A stretch of DNA of 64,000 bases from Agrococcus sp. SL85. Lineage in GTDB: Bacteria > Actinomycetota > Actinomycetes > Actinomycetales > Microbacteriaceae. Shown here piece after piece: positions 17,669-27,443 of the stretch; the stretch's first letter is position 1; every line of letters begins with the position of its first letter. Below the pieces are notes generated by a model. That model had not been told where the DNA came from. It saw only the letters and a list, made by a program, of their open reading frames with translations, and did no database searches. Location of the stretch: contig NZ_CP113066.1 of assembly GCF_026625845.1 (NCBI RefSeq), positions 2,170,001 to 2,234,000 on the forward strand, read 5' to 3'. A program made the translations under genes and the position numbers.

Positions 17669-18577
17669 CCGGCCGGCGAGGGCGTCGAGCTCGGCGGCGG
17701 TGAGCTCGAGCCGCATCGACGCGAGCAGGTCGACGAGCTGCTCCGGCGTGCGCGCCGAGGCGATCGGCGCGACCACCTGCGGCTGCTGGCGCAGCCACGC
17801 GAGCGAGACCGCGGTCGCGGAGGTGCCGTGCGCCGCGGCGATGCCGTCGAGCGCCTCGAGCACGGCGAGGCCCTCGGGTGCCTGCAGGTAGCGGCCCGCG
17901 GTGCCCGCGCGCACCGAGTCGACCTCGGAGCCCGGCCGGTACTTGCCGGTGAGGAAGCCCGAGGCGAGCGATGAGTAGGGAGCCTCGACGATGCCGAGCT
18001 CGGCGAGCGCGGGCAGCAGCTCGGCCTCCGCGCCGCGCTCGACGAGGTTGTAGCGGTCCTGGCTCACGGTGGGCCGGACGAGCCCGTCGCGCTCGGCGAT
18101 CGCGACGGCGGAGCGGATGCGCTCGGGCGCGAAGTTCGACACGCCCATCTCGCGCACCTTGCCGGCGCGCACGAGCTCGTCGAACGCGGCGAGCACCTCC
18201 TCCTGCGGCACCGCCTCGTCGTCGCGGTGCGCGTAGTACAGGTCGATGCGGTCGGTCCGCAGACGGCGCAGGGAGTCCTCGACCGCCGCGCGCACGGTGG
18301 CGGCCGACAGGCCCTGCCGCTGCGGGTGCTGCGAGACCTTGGTGGCGATCTCGACGCGGTCGCGGTGCCCGCGCGAGGCGAGCCACTCGCCGAGGATCGT
18401 CTCCGACTCGCCACCGGTGTTGCCGTCCGCCCACGCGGAGTAGACGTCCGCGGTGTCGATCGCGGTGCCGCCCGCCGCCAGGAACGCGTCGAGGACGGCG
18501 AACGACTCGTCGCGGTCGCTGGTCCAGCCGAAGGTGTTGCCGCCGAGGATGAGGGGGCCGAAGCCGAGGTTCGTCAT
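17666..18577 (-). CDS. Aldo/keto reductase
   Basis: A 303-residue NADPH-dependent (beta/alpha)8 oxidoreductase. The catalytic tetrad is visible: Asp and Tyr in GTAIDTADVYSAWADG, Lys in VEIATKVSQH, and His in IDLYYAHRDDEAVPQEE. The cofactor region reads VSQDRYNL, YSSLASGFLTGKYRPG and PIASARTPEQL. The substrate cannot be inferred. It resembles the Kvbeta-like AKRs of general stress or aldehyde metabolism. I chose ATG 18577 (MTNLGFGPLILGG). No Shine-Dalgarno sequence precedes it, so a longer start is possible but not supported by conserved sequence. Confidence 0.9.
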   Translation of the reverse strand: MTNLGFGPLILGGNTFGWTSDRDESFAVLDAFLAAGGTAIDTADVYSAWADGNTGGESETILGEWLASRGHRDRVEIATKVSQHPQRQGLSAATVRAAVEDSLRRLRTDRIDLYYAHRDDEAVPQEEVLAAFDELVRAGKVREMGVSNFAPERIRSAVAIAERDGLVRPTVSQDRYNLVERGAEAELLPALAELGIVEAPYSSLASGFLTGKYRPGSEVDSVRAGTAGRYLQAPEGLAVLEALDGIAAAHGTSATAVSLAWLRQQPQVVAPIASARTPEQLVDLLASMRLELTAAELDALAGR

Positions 18578-18655
18578 GGAGGAGGCCAACCGGGCGCGCG
18601 GTCGGGCATTCCCGATCGCGGAGCTCGGCGGGGCGAGCCGCGCCTGGGACGACGA

Positions 18656-18680
18656 AGGCCCCGGCGCGGTGCCGGGGCCT
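18656..18680 (-). terminator. Hairpin terminator downstream of tRNA-Val(CAC)
   Basis: AGGCCCCGGC (18656-18665) pairs perfectly with GCCGGGGCCT (18671-18680) around a 5-nt loop. On the minus strand it follows the tRNA and is followed by TTCGTC. An almost identical hairpin follows the plus-strand tRNA-Val. Confidence 0.75.
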
Positions 18681-18687
18681 GCTGCTG

Positions 18688-18760
18688 TGGGCGATACCAG
18701 ACTCGAACTGATGACCTCTTCCGTGTGAAGGAAGCGCGCTACCAACTGCGCCAATCGCCC
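18688..18760 (-). tRNA. tRNA-Val (anticodon CAC)
   Basis: A complete cloverleaf on the minus strand: acceptor GGGCGAT/ATCGCCC with discriminator A, D-arm TTGGCGCAG..., anticodon stem CTTCC/GGAAG with loop TTCACAC giving CAC, and T-loop GTTCGAGTC. CCA is not encoded. It reads GTG codons. The mature part closely resembles tRNA-Val(GAC) at 19131 in inverted orientation. Confidence 0.95.
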
Positions 18761-18881
18761 GTCCCGCTCGGCTCGCACCGTGCGGACTCGACGATTCTGC
18801 CACATCCGGGGGCGCTCCGATGACCACCGCGGTGCGGATCCCGCGGAAACACGGGGGAGACACGGGCGCGGAGGCCTCGAT

Positions 18882-18911
18882 TTGGTTTGTGCTCGAAGAC
18901 CGGGATATAGT
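18882..18911 (+). promoter_or_regulatory. Promoter of the tRNA-Gly/Cys/Val cluster
   Basis: TTGGTT (18882-18887) and TATAGT (18906-18911) are 18 bp apart in an unusually A+T-rich patch for this genome. They end 25 bp before tRNA-Gly, the first of three tandem tRNA genes. Confidence 0.75.
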
Positions 18912-18936
18912 CATCGAGTGCTCAGCGATGAGCCCC

Positions 18937-19008
18937 GCGGATGTGGCGCAGTGGTAGCGCATCACCTTGCCAAGGTGAGGGTCGCGAGTTCGAATCTCGT
19001 CATCCGCT
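18937..19008 (+). tRNA. tRNA-Gly (anticodon GCC)
   Basis: A 72-nt cloverleaf: acceptor GCGGATG/CATCCGC, anticodon stem TCACC/GGTGA with loop TTGCCAA giving GCC, and T-loop GTTCGAATC. It reads GGC/GGT. First gene of a three-tRNA cluster behind the promoter at 18882-18911. Confidence 0.96.
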
Positions 19009-19044
19009 CGAGAGCAATCTCATGTGAAGGATCTCACACCACCT

Positions 19045-19115
19045 GGTGGGGTGGCCGAGTGGTGAGGCAGCGGCCTGCAAAGCCGTCTACGCGGGTTCGA
19101 ATCCCGTCTCCACCT
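19045..19115 (+). tRNA. tRNA-Cys (anticodon GCA)
   Basis: A 71-nt cloverleaf: acceptor GGTGGGG/CTCCACC with one wobble pair, anticodon loop CTGCAAA giving GCA between GCGGC and GCCGT, and T-arm GCGGGTTCGAATCCCGT. Second gene of the cluster. Confidence 0.95.
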
Positions 19116-19130
19116 CGAGCACCAGCCAAT

Positions 19131-19202
19131 GGGCGATTGGCGCAGCGGTAGCGCGCTTCCCTGACACGGAAGAGGTCACTGGTTCGAACCCAGTATCGCC
19201 CA
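19131..19202 (+). tRNA. tRNA-Val (anticodon GAC)
   Basis: A 72-nt cloverleaf: acceptor GGGCGAT/ATCGCCC, anticodon stem CTTCC/GGAAG with loop CTGACAC giving GAC, and T-loop GTTCGAACC. It reads GTC/GTT. Last gene of the cluster, followed directly by a hairpin. Confidence 0.96.
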
Positions 19203-19210
19203 CGATCATG

Positions 19211-19237
19211 AAGGCCCCGGCATCGCGCCGGGGCCTT
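19211..19237. terminator. Hairpin terminator after the tRNA cluster, shared with the convergent ROK gene
   Basis: AAGGCCCCGGC (19211-19221) and GCCGGGGCCTT (19227-19237) form a perfect 11-bp stem with loop ATCGC, between tRNA-Val(GAC) and the ROK stop at 19240. The stem core is the same as at 18656-18680. Confidence 0.8.
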
Positions 19238-19239
19238 CG

Positions 19240-20439
19240 TCATGCGCGGCGTCGTGCGCGGAGCGCGCCGGTGACCGCGTCGTCGCGCGCGGCAGCCACG
19301 GCGCCCAGCACGACCACGTCGCCACCGAGCGTCGAAGCCAGCAGCTCGGGCGGCGGCAGGTGCCCGCGGTCGGGCATCGCGCGGCCCGCCGCGGCCACGA
19401 CGGTCGCGATGCCCGCCGAGACCGCGCCCGCCACGATGACGCGCTGCGGGTCGTACACGCTCGCGAGCACGCTCACGATCCTCGCGAGCACGGCGCCCAC
19501 CTGCTCGGCGATCGCCGCGGCGTGCGCATCGCCGGCCTCGGCGAGCTCGAGCACCGCCCGGCCGTCGAGCGCGGCCGTCGGGATGCGCGCGAGCGGGCTC
19601 GAGGCCGGGATCGAGCCGCTCGCGACCGCCGCGCGCGCGAGCGCCGCCGCGTGGGCGCCGAGCCCGTCGGCCGAGCCCACGCCCTCGACGTGGTCGAACG
19701 CGACCATCTCGCCGACGCCGCCGTGCGCGCCGTGCAGCAGCACGCCGTCGACGACCACGCCCGCGCCGAGGCGCGCGCCGGCGAGCAGGGCCACGTAGTC
19801 GCTCGCGCCGACCGCCCCGCCCATCGCGCCCTCGGCGACCGCGGCGAGCGCGGCATCGTTCGCGACCCGGCGCAGCGGCGCCCAGTCGAGCGCGTCGACG
19901 AGGTCGGCGTTCATGCGCTGCCAGAAGCCGTCGCCGTGGGCGGGGGAGCGGCCCGCGCGGTCGACGGGCGCTGGGACGCCCGCGCACACGGCCAGGACGG
20001 CCTCACGATCCCTGCCGGCGGCCCGGAGCGCCGCGTCGACGAGGGCGAGGATGCCCTCGCGGCGCTCCGCAGCCCCGGCGCGATCGGAGCGCAGCGCCCC
20101 GCGCTCGATGTGCAGCATTTGTGCTCGGAGGTCGGCCACGGCGACCGTCGCGTGCGCGTTGCCGGCGTCGATGCCGACGAGCACGGCGGCGTCGTCGCGG
20201 AGCGCGAAGCGCCGGGCCGGACGGCCCGTGCGGTAGTCGCCCGCGGCCCGGGCGTCCGGCAGCTCCTGCAGCAGGCCGAGCTCGACCAGCTGCTCGGTCG
20301 CCTCGATGGTCGTCGAGCGCGTGAGGCCCGTGGCGCGCATGGCGTCGGAGGCCGTGAAGGGACCGCTCGCCCATGCGTGGGCGAGCAGCGACTGCAGGCT
20401 CGCGGGCGCTCCGCCCGCCCGTGCTGCTGCACCCGTCAT
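19240..20439 (-). CDS. ROK-family transcriptional regulator
   Basis: A 399-residue repressor/ORF/kinase protein. The N-terminal winged helix (about residues 10-70) contains SGPFTASDAMRATGLTRSTT followed by IEATEQLVELGLLQEL. The ROK sugar-kinase-like domain starts at AVLVGIDAGNAHATVAVADL and has GVPAPVDRAG and VANDAALAAVAEGAMGG. In the GAHGGVGEM segment the usual zinc cluster (CxCGxxGCxE) is absent. It is divergent from a sugar ABC/GH13 operon and so is probably its repressor, with a sugar as effector. I chose ATG 20439 because GGAGGT lies 7 nt upstream. The alternative ATG at 20469 falls inside a candidate -10 (TATGCA, minus strand). Confidence 0.88.
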   Translation of the reverse strand: MTGAAARAGGAPASLQSLLAHAWASGPFTASDAMRATGLTRSTTIEATEQLVELGLLQELPDARAAGDYRTGRPARRFALRDDAAVLVGIDAGNAHATVAVADLRAQMLHIERGALRSDRAGAAERREGILALVDAALRAAGRDREAVLAVCAGVPAPVDRAGRSPAHGDGFWQRMNADLVDALDWAPLRRVANDAALAAVAEGAMGGAVGASDYVALLAGARLGAGVVVDGVLLHGAHGGVGEMVAFDHVEGVGSADGLGAHAAALARAAVASGSIPASSPLARIPTAALDGRAVLELAEAGDAHAAAIAEQVGAVLARIVSVLASVYDPQRVIVAGAVSAGIATVVAAAGRAMPDRGHLPPPELLASTLGGDVVVLGAVAAARDDAVTGALRARRRA

Positions 20440-20484
20440 GCCCTTGACCTCCTTCTCGTCCTCCTGCATACTCCCTCACAAGAG

Positions 20485-20564
20485 TTGATTCGGGGACCGA
20501 ATCTACTCGTCGGAGCCCGGATCTGCGATTCGGAGCCCGAACCTGCTGTTCGGGGCAGGGTGTC
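20485..20564. promoter_or_regulatory. Four tandem 20-bp operator-like repeats in the ROK/ABC divergent gap
   Basis: Four imperfect copies start at 20485, 20505, 20525 and 20545, exactly 20 bp apart. Copy 1 holds a perfect palindrome GATTCGG-GGA-CCGAATC (20487-20503), and copy 3 is near-perfect (GATTCGG-AGC-CCGAACC, 20527-20543). Copies 2 and 4 are weaker but keep TCGGnG at the same phase. They lie between the ROK gene and the transporter operon, so a cooperative binding array for the ROK protein is the simplest reading (inference). Confidence 0.7.
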
Positions 20565-20587
20565 GCAACGGAGCGGACGGAGGACCG

Positions 20588-21886
20588 ATGATCGGGACCA
20601 CGAGAGAGAGGCGCCGCCTCGTCGCGATCGCGGGCGTGCTCGCGCTCGGCGGCGCGATGCTCGCGGGCTGCTCCGCGGACGGGCGCGAGACGATCCGCTT
20701 CACGTTCTCCAAGCGCGAGGCGCTCACGCAGATGTCGGCCCTCGTCGACGAGTACAACCAGTCGCAGGCCGAGGTGCTCGTCGAGCTCGACACCTCGGGC
20801 GTCGACGTCGTCTCCGCGAGCTTCGTCCGTGGCAACCCGCCCGACGTCATGCTCGCCAACTACAACTACGAGGTCGCCCGCTTCGTGCAGCGCTGCGCGC
20901 TCACCGACCTCTCGGGCACCGAGGCCGCCGCGAGCGTGCGCGACGACCTCGCGCCGCTCATGGCGCAGTACGGCTCGTGCGAGGGCCGCGTCAGCGCGCT
21001 GCCGTACTCGGTCATGGCCTCCTCGGTCATCTACAACCCCGCGATCTTCGCCGAGCACGGCGTCGAGGTGCCGCGCACCTGGGACGAGCTGCTCGCCGCG
21101 TGCGAGACCTTCGCCGAGGCCGGCGTGACGCCCATCTACGGCACCTTCAAGGACGACTGGACGGTCGCGCAGGGGTGGTACGACTACGCGATCGGCGGCT
21201 CGGTCGACGTGCTCGAGTTCTTCGGCGACCTCGCAGCGCAGGGCACCGAGGTCGACGCCTCCGCCCCCGTCTCCTTCGCGGGAGACTTCGCGGCGCCCGT
21301 CGAGCGGATGCAGGAGCTCGCGCAGCACGTGAACGGCGACGCCGCGAGCCGCGCCTACGGCGACGGCAACCTCGCGATGGCGAACGGCGAGGCGGCGATG
21401 TACCTGCAGGGGCCCTGGGCCTTCGGCGAGATCGCGAAGATCGCGCCCGACCTCGAGCTCGGCACCTTCCCGCTGCCGATGACCGACGACCCGGAGGACC
21501 TCGCGGTGCGCGTCAACATGGACCTCGCGGCGATGATCCCGGAGGGCTCGCGCCACCAGGAGGCCGCGCGCGACTTCGTCGAGTTCCTGTACGAGCCCGA
21601 GCACATCCAGGCGTACAACGACGCGCAGCTCGGCTTCTCGCCGAGCGCCGACGCCCAGCCGCCCTCGGACCCGCGGGTCGCGGGCATGATCGAGCCCTAC
21701 GAGACCGGCGCGATCTACCAGGGCCCCTCCGTGCTCGTGCCGAAGACCATCCCGGTGTTCAACTACGCCCAGGCGATGATCCTCGGCGCCGACGCCGGGT
21801 CCGTGCTCGCGGGCATGGACGCCGACTGGGCCAGGCTCGCCTACCGGCAGCCCGCCCCGTCCGCGACGCCGGAGGCCCGGCCGTGA
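20588..21886 (+). CDS. Carbohydrate ABC transporter substrate-binding lipoprotein
   Basis: A 432-residue extracellular solute-binding protein (family 1, MalE-like). The signal peptide has RERRR then a hydrophobic core and the lipobox LAGC, with Cys28 as the lipidation site, so the protein is tethered outside the membrane. Later blocks such as GNPPDVMLANYNYE, VPRTWDELLAACETFAEAGV, GEAAMYLQGPWAFGEI and the C-terminal ARDFVEFLYEPEHIQAYN are typical of sugar-binding proteins. GGAGG lies 4 nt before ATG 20588. Its stop overlaps the first permease (GTGA). Substrate: probably an alpha-glucoside or maltodextrin, judging from the GH13 enzyme in the operon. Confidence 0.93.
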   Translation: MIGTTRERRRLVAIAGVLALGGAMLAGCSADGRETIRFTFSKREALTQMSALVDEYNQSQAEVLVELDTSGVDVVSASFVRGNPPDVMLANYNYEVARFVQRCALTDLSGTEAAASVRDDLAPLMAQYGSCEGRVSALPYSVMASSVIYNPAIFAEHGVEVPRTWDELLAACETFAEAGVTPIYGTFKDDWTVAQGWYDYAIGGSVDVLEFFGDLAAQGTEVDASAPVSFAGDFAAPVERMQELAQHVNGDAASRAYGDGNLAMANGEAAMYLQGPWAFGEIAKIAPDLELGTFPLPMTDDPEDLAVRVNMDLAAMIPEGSRHQEAARDFVEFLYEPEHIQAYNDAQLGFSPSADAQPPSDPRVAGMIEPYETGAIYQGPSVLVPKTIPVFNYAQAMILGADAGSVLAGMDADWARLAYRQPAPSATPEARP

Positions 21887-22776
21887 CCGCCCGCGCCCCC
21901 GAGCGCGCCCGGCCGCGCGGCCGACGGGTGGAGCCGATCTTCTACCTCTTCCTGCTGCCGACGCTCGTGCTCTTCACGCTCGCGATCACGGTGCCCGCCG
22001 TCATCGGCATCCTCTTCAGCTTCACCGACTCGATCGGCATCGGCGACTGGTCGTTCCGAGGGCTCACGAACTACATCGCCCTCGCGAGCGACCCTGCGGT
22101 GCTGCAGAGCTACCTCTTCACGTTCGGGTTCTCGCTCGTCACCGTGCTCGTCGTGAACGTCGTCGCGTTCCTGCTCGCCGTCGGCCTCACCGCCAAGGTC
22201 CGCTTCCGCGTGGGCCTGCGGGCGATCTTCGTGATCCCGATGGTGATCTCGGGCATCATCATCGCCTACGTCTTCAACTTCCTCTTCTCGAACTCGCTGC
22301 CCGCGCTCGGCACCGCCCTCGGCATCGAGCCGCTGGCGACGAGCATCCTCGCCGACCCGGATCTCGCGTGGATCGCGATCGTGCTCGTCACCGCGTGGCA
22401 GGCGATCCCCTCCGCGCTCCTCATCTACATCGCTGGCCTCCTCGCGGTGCCGGGGGAGGTCTACGAGGCGGCCGCGATCGACGGCGCGAGCGCGACGCAG
22501 CGATTGCTGCGCATCACGGTGCCGCTCGTGGCCGGCTACGCCGTCATCAACGTCATCCTCGGCTTCAAGGGGTTCCTCAACGCCTACGACATCATCGTCG
22601 GCCTCACCAACGGCGGGCCCGGCACCTCGACCCGCTCCATCGCGATGAGCATCATCGCGGGCTTCAACGGCGGCGACTACGCCTACCAGATGGCCAACGC
22701 GACGATCTTCTTCGTCGTCGCGGTGCTGCTGTCGCTGCTGCAGCTCTGGATCACCCGCGGAAGGAACGCGCTCTGA
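21883..22776 (+). CDS. Sugar ABC transporter permease (MalF-type)
   Basis: A 297-residue inner membrane permease with six helices. It starts at GTG 21883, which overlaps the lipoprotein stop by GTGA, with GGAGG 7 nt upstream. The EAA loop that contacts the ATPase reads EVYEAAAIDGASATQRLLRI, followed by TVPLV. The C-terminal VGLTNGGPGTSTRSIAM is typical of the MalF/UgpA group. No ATP-binding subunit is encoded nearby, so a shared MsiK-like ATPase elsewhere probably powers it, as is common in actinobacteria. Confidence 0.94.
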   Translation: MTARAPERARPRGRRVEPIFYLFLLPTLVLFTLAITVPAVIGILFSFTDSIGIGDWSFRGLTNYIALASDPAVLQSYLFTFGFSLVTVLVVNVVAFLLAVGLTAKVRFRVGLRAIFVIPMVISGIIIAYVFNFLFSNSLPALGTALGIEPLATSILADPDLAWIAIVLVTAWQAIPSALLIYIAGLLAVPGEVYEAAAIDGASATQRLLRITVPLVAGYAVINVILGFKGFLNAYDIIVGLTNGGPGTSTRSIAMSIIAGFNGGDYAYQMANATIFFVVAVLLSLLQLWITRGRNAL

Positions 22777-23669
22777 TGGCACGCACCACCCCGGCAGCCC
22801 CGCTGCCCGCCGCCGCGCGCGACGCCCGCCGCTCGCGCCGATCCCGCCCCGAGGGCGCGCGCTGGTCGACCACGATCGTGCTGCTGCTGTGCGCGGTCAC
22901 CGTCCTGCTGCCGCTGTACGTGACGGTGGCCATGGCGTTCAAGACCACCGAGCAGGCGGTCGACGGCAACGCCTTCTCGCTGCCCGCGCCCTTCAGCGTC
23001 GACGGCTTCGTCGAGGCCTGGACCCTCATCGACTTCCCCGTCGGGCTCGTCGTCTCCGTCGTCGTCACGGCCTCGACCGTGGCCGCGACGGTCGTGCTGG
23101 CGGCCTTCGCCTCGTACGCGATCGTCCGCAACTGGGACCGCCGGCTCTTCCGCTGGTCGTTCTTCTACCTGCTCGCGGCCATGTTCATCCCGTTCCCGGT
23201 CGTGGCGCTGCCGCAGATCCAGCTGACCGGGCGCTTCGGCCTCGACAACCCGGCGGGCGTCATCATCCTCGCCACGATGTTCCAGCTCTCGTTCAGCGTG
23301 CTGCTCTTCACGGCGTTCCTGCGCTCCATCCCGCTCGAGCTCGAGGAGAGCGCGCGGATCGACGGCGCCACGACCTGGCAGACGTTCTGGCAGCTGATCT
23401 TCCCGCTGCTCGCGCCCATGAGCGCGACCGTCGGCATCTTCGCGTTCCTCTACGCCTGGAACGACTTCATGATGCCCTCGCTCATCATCTCCGACCCCGG
23501 CCTCCAGACGCTGCCCGTGCGCCAGAGCCTCTTCCAGACCCAGTTCTCGAACAACTACAACGTGTCCTTCGCGTCGTACCTGATGGCGATGGCCCCCGCG
23601 ATCGTCGCCTACCTGTTCACGCAGCGCTGGGTGATGGAGGGCGTGACGCAGGGTGCCGTCAAGGGCTGA
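22776..23669 (+). CDS. Sugar ABC transporter permease (MalG-type)
   Basis: A 297-residue second permease with six helices after a basic cytoplasmic N-terminus (ARDARRSRRSRPEG). ATG 22776 shares one base with the TGA of the preceding permease. The EAA loop reads ELEESARIDGATTWQTFWQL, and FLYAWNDFMMPSLIISD is the usual MalG signature. It would pair with the MalF-type permease in the membrane. The next gene, a glucosidase, starts 32 bp downstream and belongs to the same operon. Confidence 0.94.
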   Translation: MARTTPAAPLPAAARDARRSRRSRPEGARWSTTIVLLLCAVTVLLPLYVTVAMAFKTTEQAVDGNAFSLPAPFSVDGFVEAWTLIDFPVGLVVSVVVTASTVAATVVLAAFASYAIVRNWDRRLFRWSFFYLLAAMFIPFPVVALPQIQLTGRFGLDNPAGVIILATMFQLSFSVLLFTAFLRSIPLELEESARIDGATTWQTFWQLIFPLLAPMSATVGIFAFLYAWNDFMMPSLIISDPGLQTLPVRQSLFQTQFSNNYNVSFASYLMAMAPAIVAYLFTQRWVMEGVTQGAVKG

Positions 23670-23700
23670 ACCGACCACCGACCACGAGAGGCAGGACCGC

Positions 23701-25380
23701 ATGACGCAGACGACCACGACGAGGACCCGGCACGAGGAGGCCTCGGCCGAGCCCTGGTGGCGGCAGGCCGTGGTGTACCAGATCTACCCGCGCAGCTTCG
23801 CCGACGCCACGGGCGACGGCATCGGCGACCTCCAGGGGGTGCTCGAGCGCATCGACCACCTCGACGCCCTCGGCGTCGACGCGGTGTGGCTGAGCCCGTT
23901 CTACCCCTCGGCGCTCGCCGACGGCGGCTACGACGTGGCCGACTACCGCGACGTCGACCCGCGGATCGGCACGCTCGAGGAGTTCGACCGGATGGTCGCC
24001 GCCCTCCACGAGCGCGGCATCCGCGTGGTCGTCGACATCGTGCCGAACCACAGCTCCGACCTGCACCCCTGGTTCCAGGCGGCGCTCGAGGCCGGCCGCG
24101 GCTCGCCCGAGCGCGCGCGCTACATCTTCCGCGAGGGCACGGGGCCGGACGGCGCCGAGCCGCCCACCGACTGGGTCGCGATGTTCGGCGGCTCGGCCTG
24201 GGAGCGCGTCGCCGACGGCCAGTGGTACCTCCACTCGTTCGCCGTCGAGCAGCCCGACCTCGCCTGGGACCACCCGGAGGTGCGCGCCGACTTCCTCGAG
24301 ACGCTGCGCTTCTGGTCGGACCGGGGCGTCGACGGCTTCCGCATCGACGTCGCGCACATGCTCACGAAGGACCTCACCGAGCCGCTGCCGTCGCAGGCGG
24401 AGCTCGCGGCGATGCCGGTCGACGGCATGCATCCGCTGCTCGACCGCGACGACGTGCACGAGGTCTACGCCGAGTGGCGCGCGCTCTTCGACTCGTACGA
24501 CCCGCCGCGCACCGCGGTCGCGGAGGCCTGGGTGCACCCCTCGCGCATCCACCGCTACGCGAGCCCCACGAGCCTCGGCCAGTCGTTCAACTTCGACCTG
24601 CTCGAGGCGCCCTTCGAGGCCGCGGCGTTCCGGCGCATCATCGCCGACAACCTCGCGCTCGCGCACGAGTCGGGCTCGTCGAGCACCTGGGTGCTCTCGA
24701 ACCACGACGTCGTGCGCCACGCGACCCGGTACGGCCTCGCCGCGACCGAGGGCGCGTCCGTGCGCGAGCGCGGCATCGCCTGGATCCGCGAGGGCGGCCC
24801 GGAGGCCGAGCTCGACCGCGCGCGCGGCGAGCGTCGGGCACGCGCCGCGACCGTGTTCATCCTGGGCCTGCCGGGCTCGACGTACCTCTACCAGGGCGAG
24901 GAGCTCGGGCTGCACGAGGCCGCGACGATCCCGGCCGAGGCGCGGCAGGACCCGACGTTCTTCCGCAGCGGCGGCGCCGAGCTCGGCAGGGACGGCTGCC
25001 GCGTGCCGCTGCCGTGGGAGGCCGACGCCCCCGCCTTCGGCTTCGGCGGCGAGCCGCACCTGCCTCAGCCCGCGTGGTTCGGCGAGCACGCCGCCGACGC
25101 GCAGGCGGCCGACGGCTCGTCGACGCTCGCGCTCTACCGGCAGGCGCTCGCGCTGCGGGCCGCGCTGCTCGCGCCCGAGGGGCTCGAGTGGGTCGAGACC
25201 GGGCGCGACGACGTGCTGCGCTTCGCCCGGCCGAACGGCTGGGAGGTCGTCACGGCCTTCGGCGACGCGGCGGTGCCGCTCGGCGCCGACGAGCTCGAGC
25301 GCGTCGTGCTCGCGACGGGCGGCATCGTCGACGGCGCCATGCCGGGGGAGTCGACCGTCTGGCTGGCCCCGGCCGGCTGA
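23701..25380 (+). CDS. Glycoside hydrolase family 13 alpha-glucosidase
   Basis: A 559-residue cytosolic GH13 enzyme that cleaves alpha-glucosidic bonds of imported oligosaccharides. N-terminal VVYQIYPRSFADATGDGIGD and region I DIVPNHSSD are present. Region II is GFRIDVAHM with the nucleophile Asp, region III AVAEAWVHP with the acid Glu, and region IV LSNHDVVRH with the third Asp. The layout fits the oligo-1,6-glucosidase/alpha-glucosidase subgroup (no signal peptide, region V-type QPDLAWD near 180). ATG 23701 is preferred. The gene closes the ABC operon and is followed by a hairpin. Confidence 0.94.
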   Translation: MTQTTTTRTRHEEASAEPWWRQAVVYQIYPRSFADATGDGIGDLQGVLERIDHLDALGVDAVWLSPFYPSALADGGYDVADYRDVDPRIGTLEEFDRMVAALHERGIRVVVDIVPNHSSDLHPWFQAALEAGRGSPERARYIFREGTGPDGAEPPTDWVAMFGGSAWERVADGQWYLHSFAVEQPDLAWDHPEVRADFLETLRFWSDRGVDGFRIDVAHMLTKDLTEPLPSQAELAAMPVDGMHPLLDRDDVHEVYAEWRALFDSYDPPRTAVAEAWVHPSRIHRYASPTSLGQSFNFDLLEAPFEAAAFRRIIADNLALAHESGSSSTWVLSNHDVVRHATRYGLAATEGASVRERGIAWIREGGPEAELDRARGERRARAATVFILGLPGSTYLYQGEELGLHEAATIPAEARQDPTFFRSGGAELGRDGCRVPLPWEADAPAFGFGGEPHLPQPAWFGEHAADAQAADGSSTLALYRQALALRAALLAPEGLEWVETGRDDVLRFARPNGWEVVTAFGDAAVPLGADELERVVLATGGIVDGAMPGESTVWLAPAG

Positions 25381-25395
25381 GCGCGGCGCTCCTGC

Positions 25396-25439
25396 AGGGC
25401 GCCCGGACCGACGGCTGCGACCGTCCGGCCGGGCGCCCT
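25396..25439 (+). terminator. Hairpin terminator after the sugar operon
   Basis: AGGGCGCCCGG (25396-25406) pairs with CCGGGCGCCCT (25429-25439), with a second small inner stem. It lies 15 bp after the glucosidase stop and before the thrS promoter. Confidence 0.75.
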
Positions 25440-25470
25440 CGTCGTGTCGGCCCCCGGCCGCGCGCGCCGA

Positions 25471-25476
25471 TAGCAT
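25471..25476 (+). promoter_or_regulatory. -10 element TAGCAT for a leaderless thrS transcript
   Basis: TAGCAT ends 6 nt before GTG 25483. A leaderless start leaves no room for a T-box leader. Confidence 0.5.
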
Positions 25477-25482
25477 CGAGCG

Positions 25483-27438
<1,956 letters not shown>

Positions 27439-27443
27439 GCACC

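Noticed and set aside
18688..19237. A tRNA-anchored genomic island or prophage attachment site at the tRNA cluster
   Set aside because: No integrase, direct repeat of a tRNA 3' end or foreign gene block is present. All four tRNAs are intact and flanked by ordinary genes.
20485..20564. The four 20-bp repeats as a small CRISPR array
   Set aside because: The units are contiguous and imperfect with no unique spacers, and they lie in a divergent promoter region with no cas genes.
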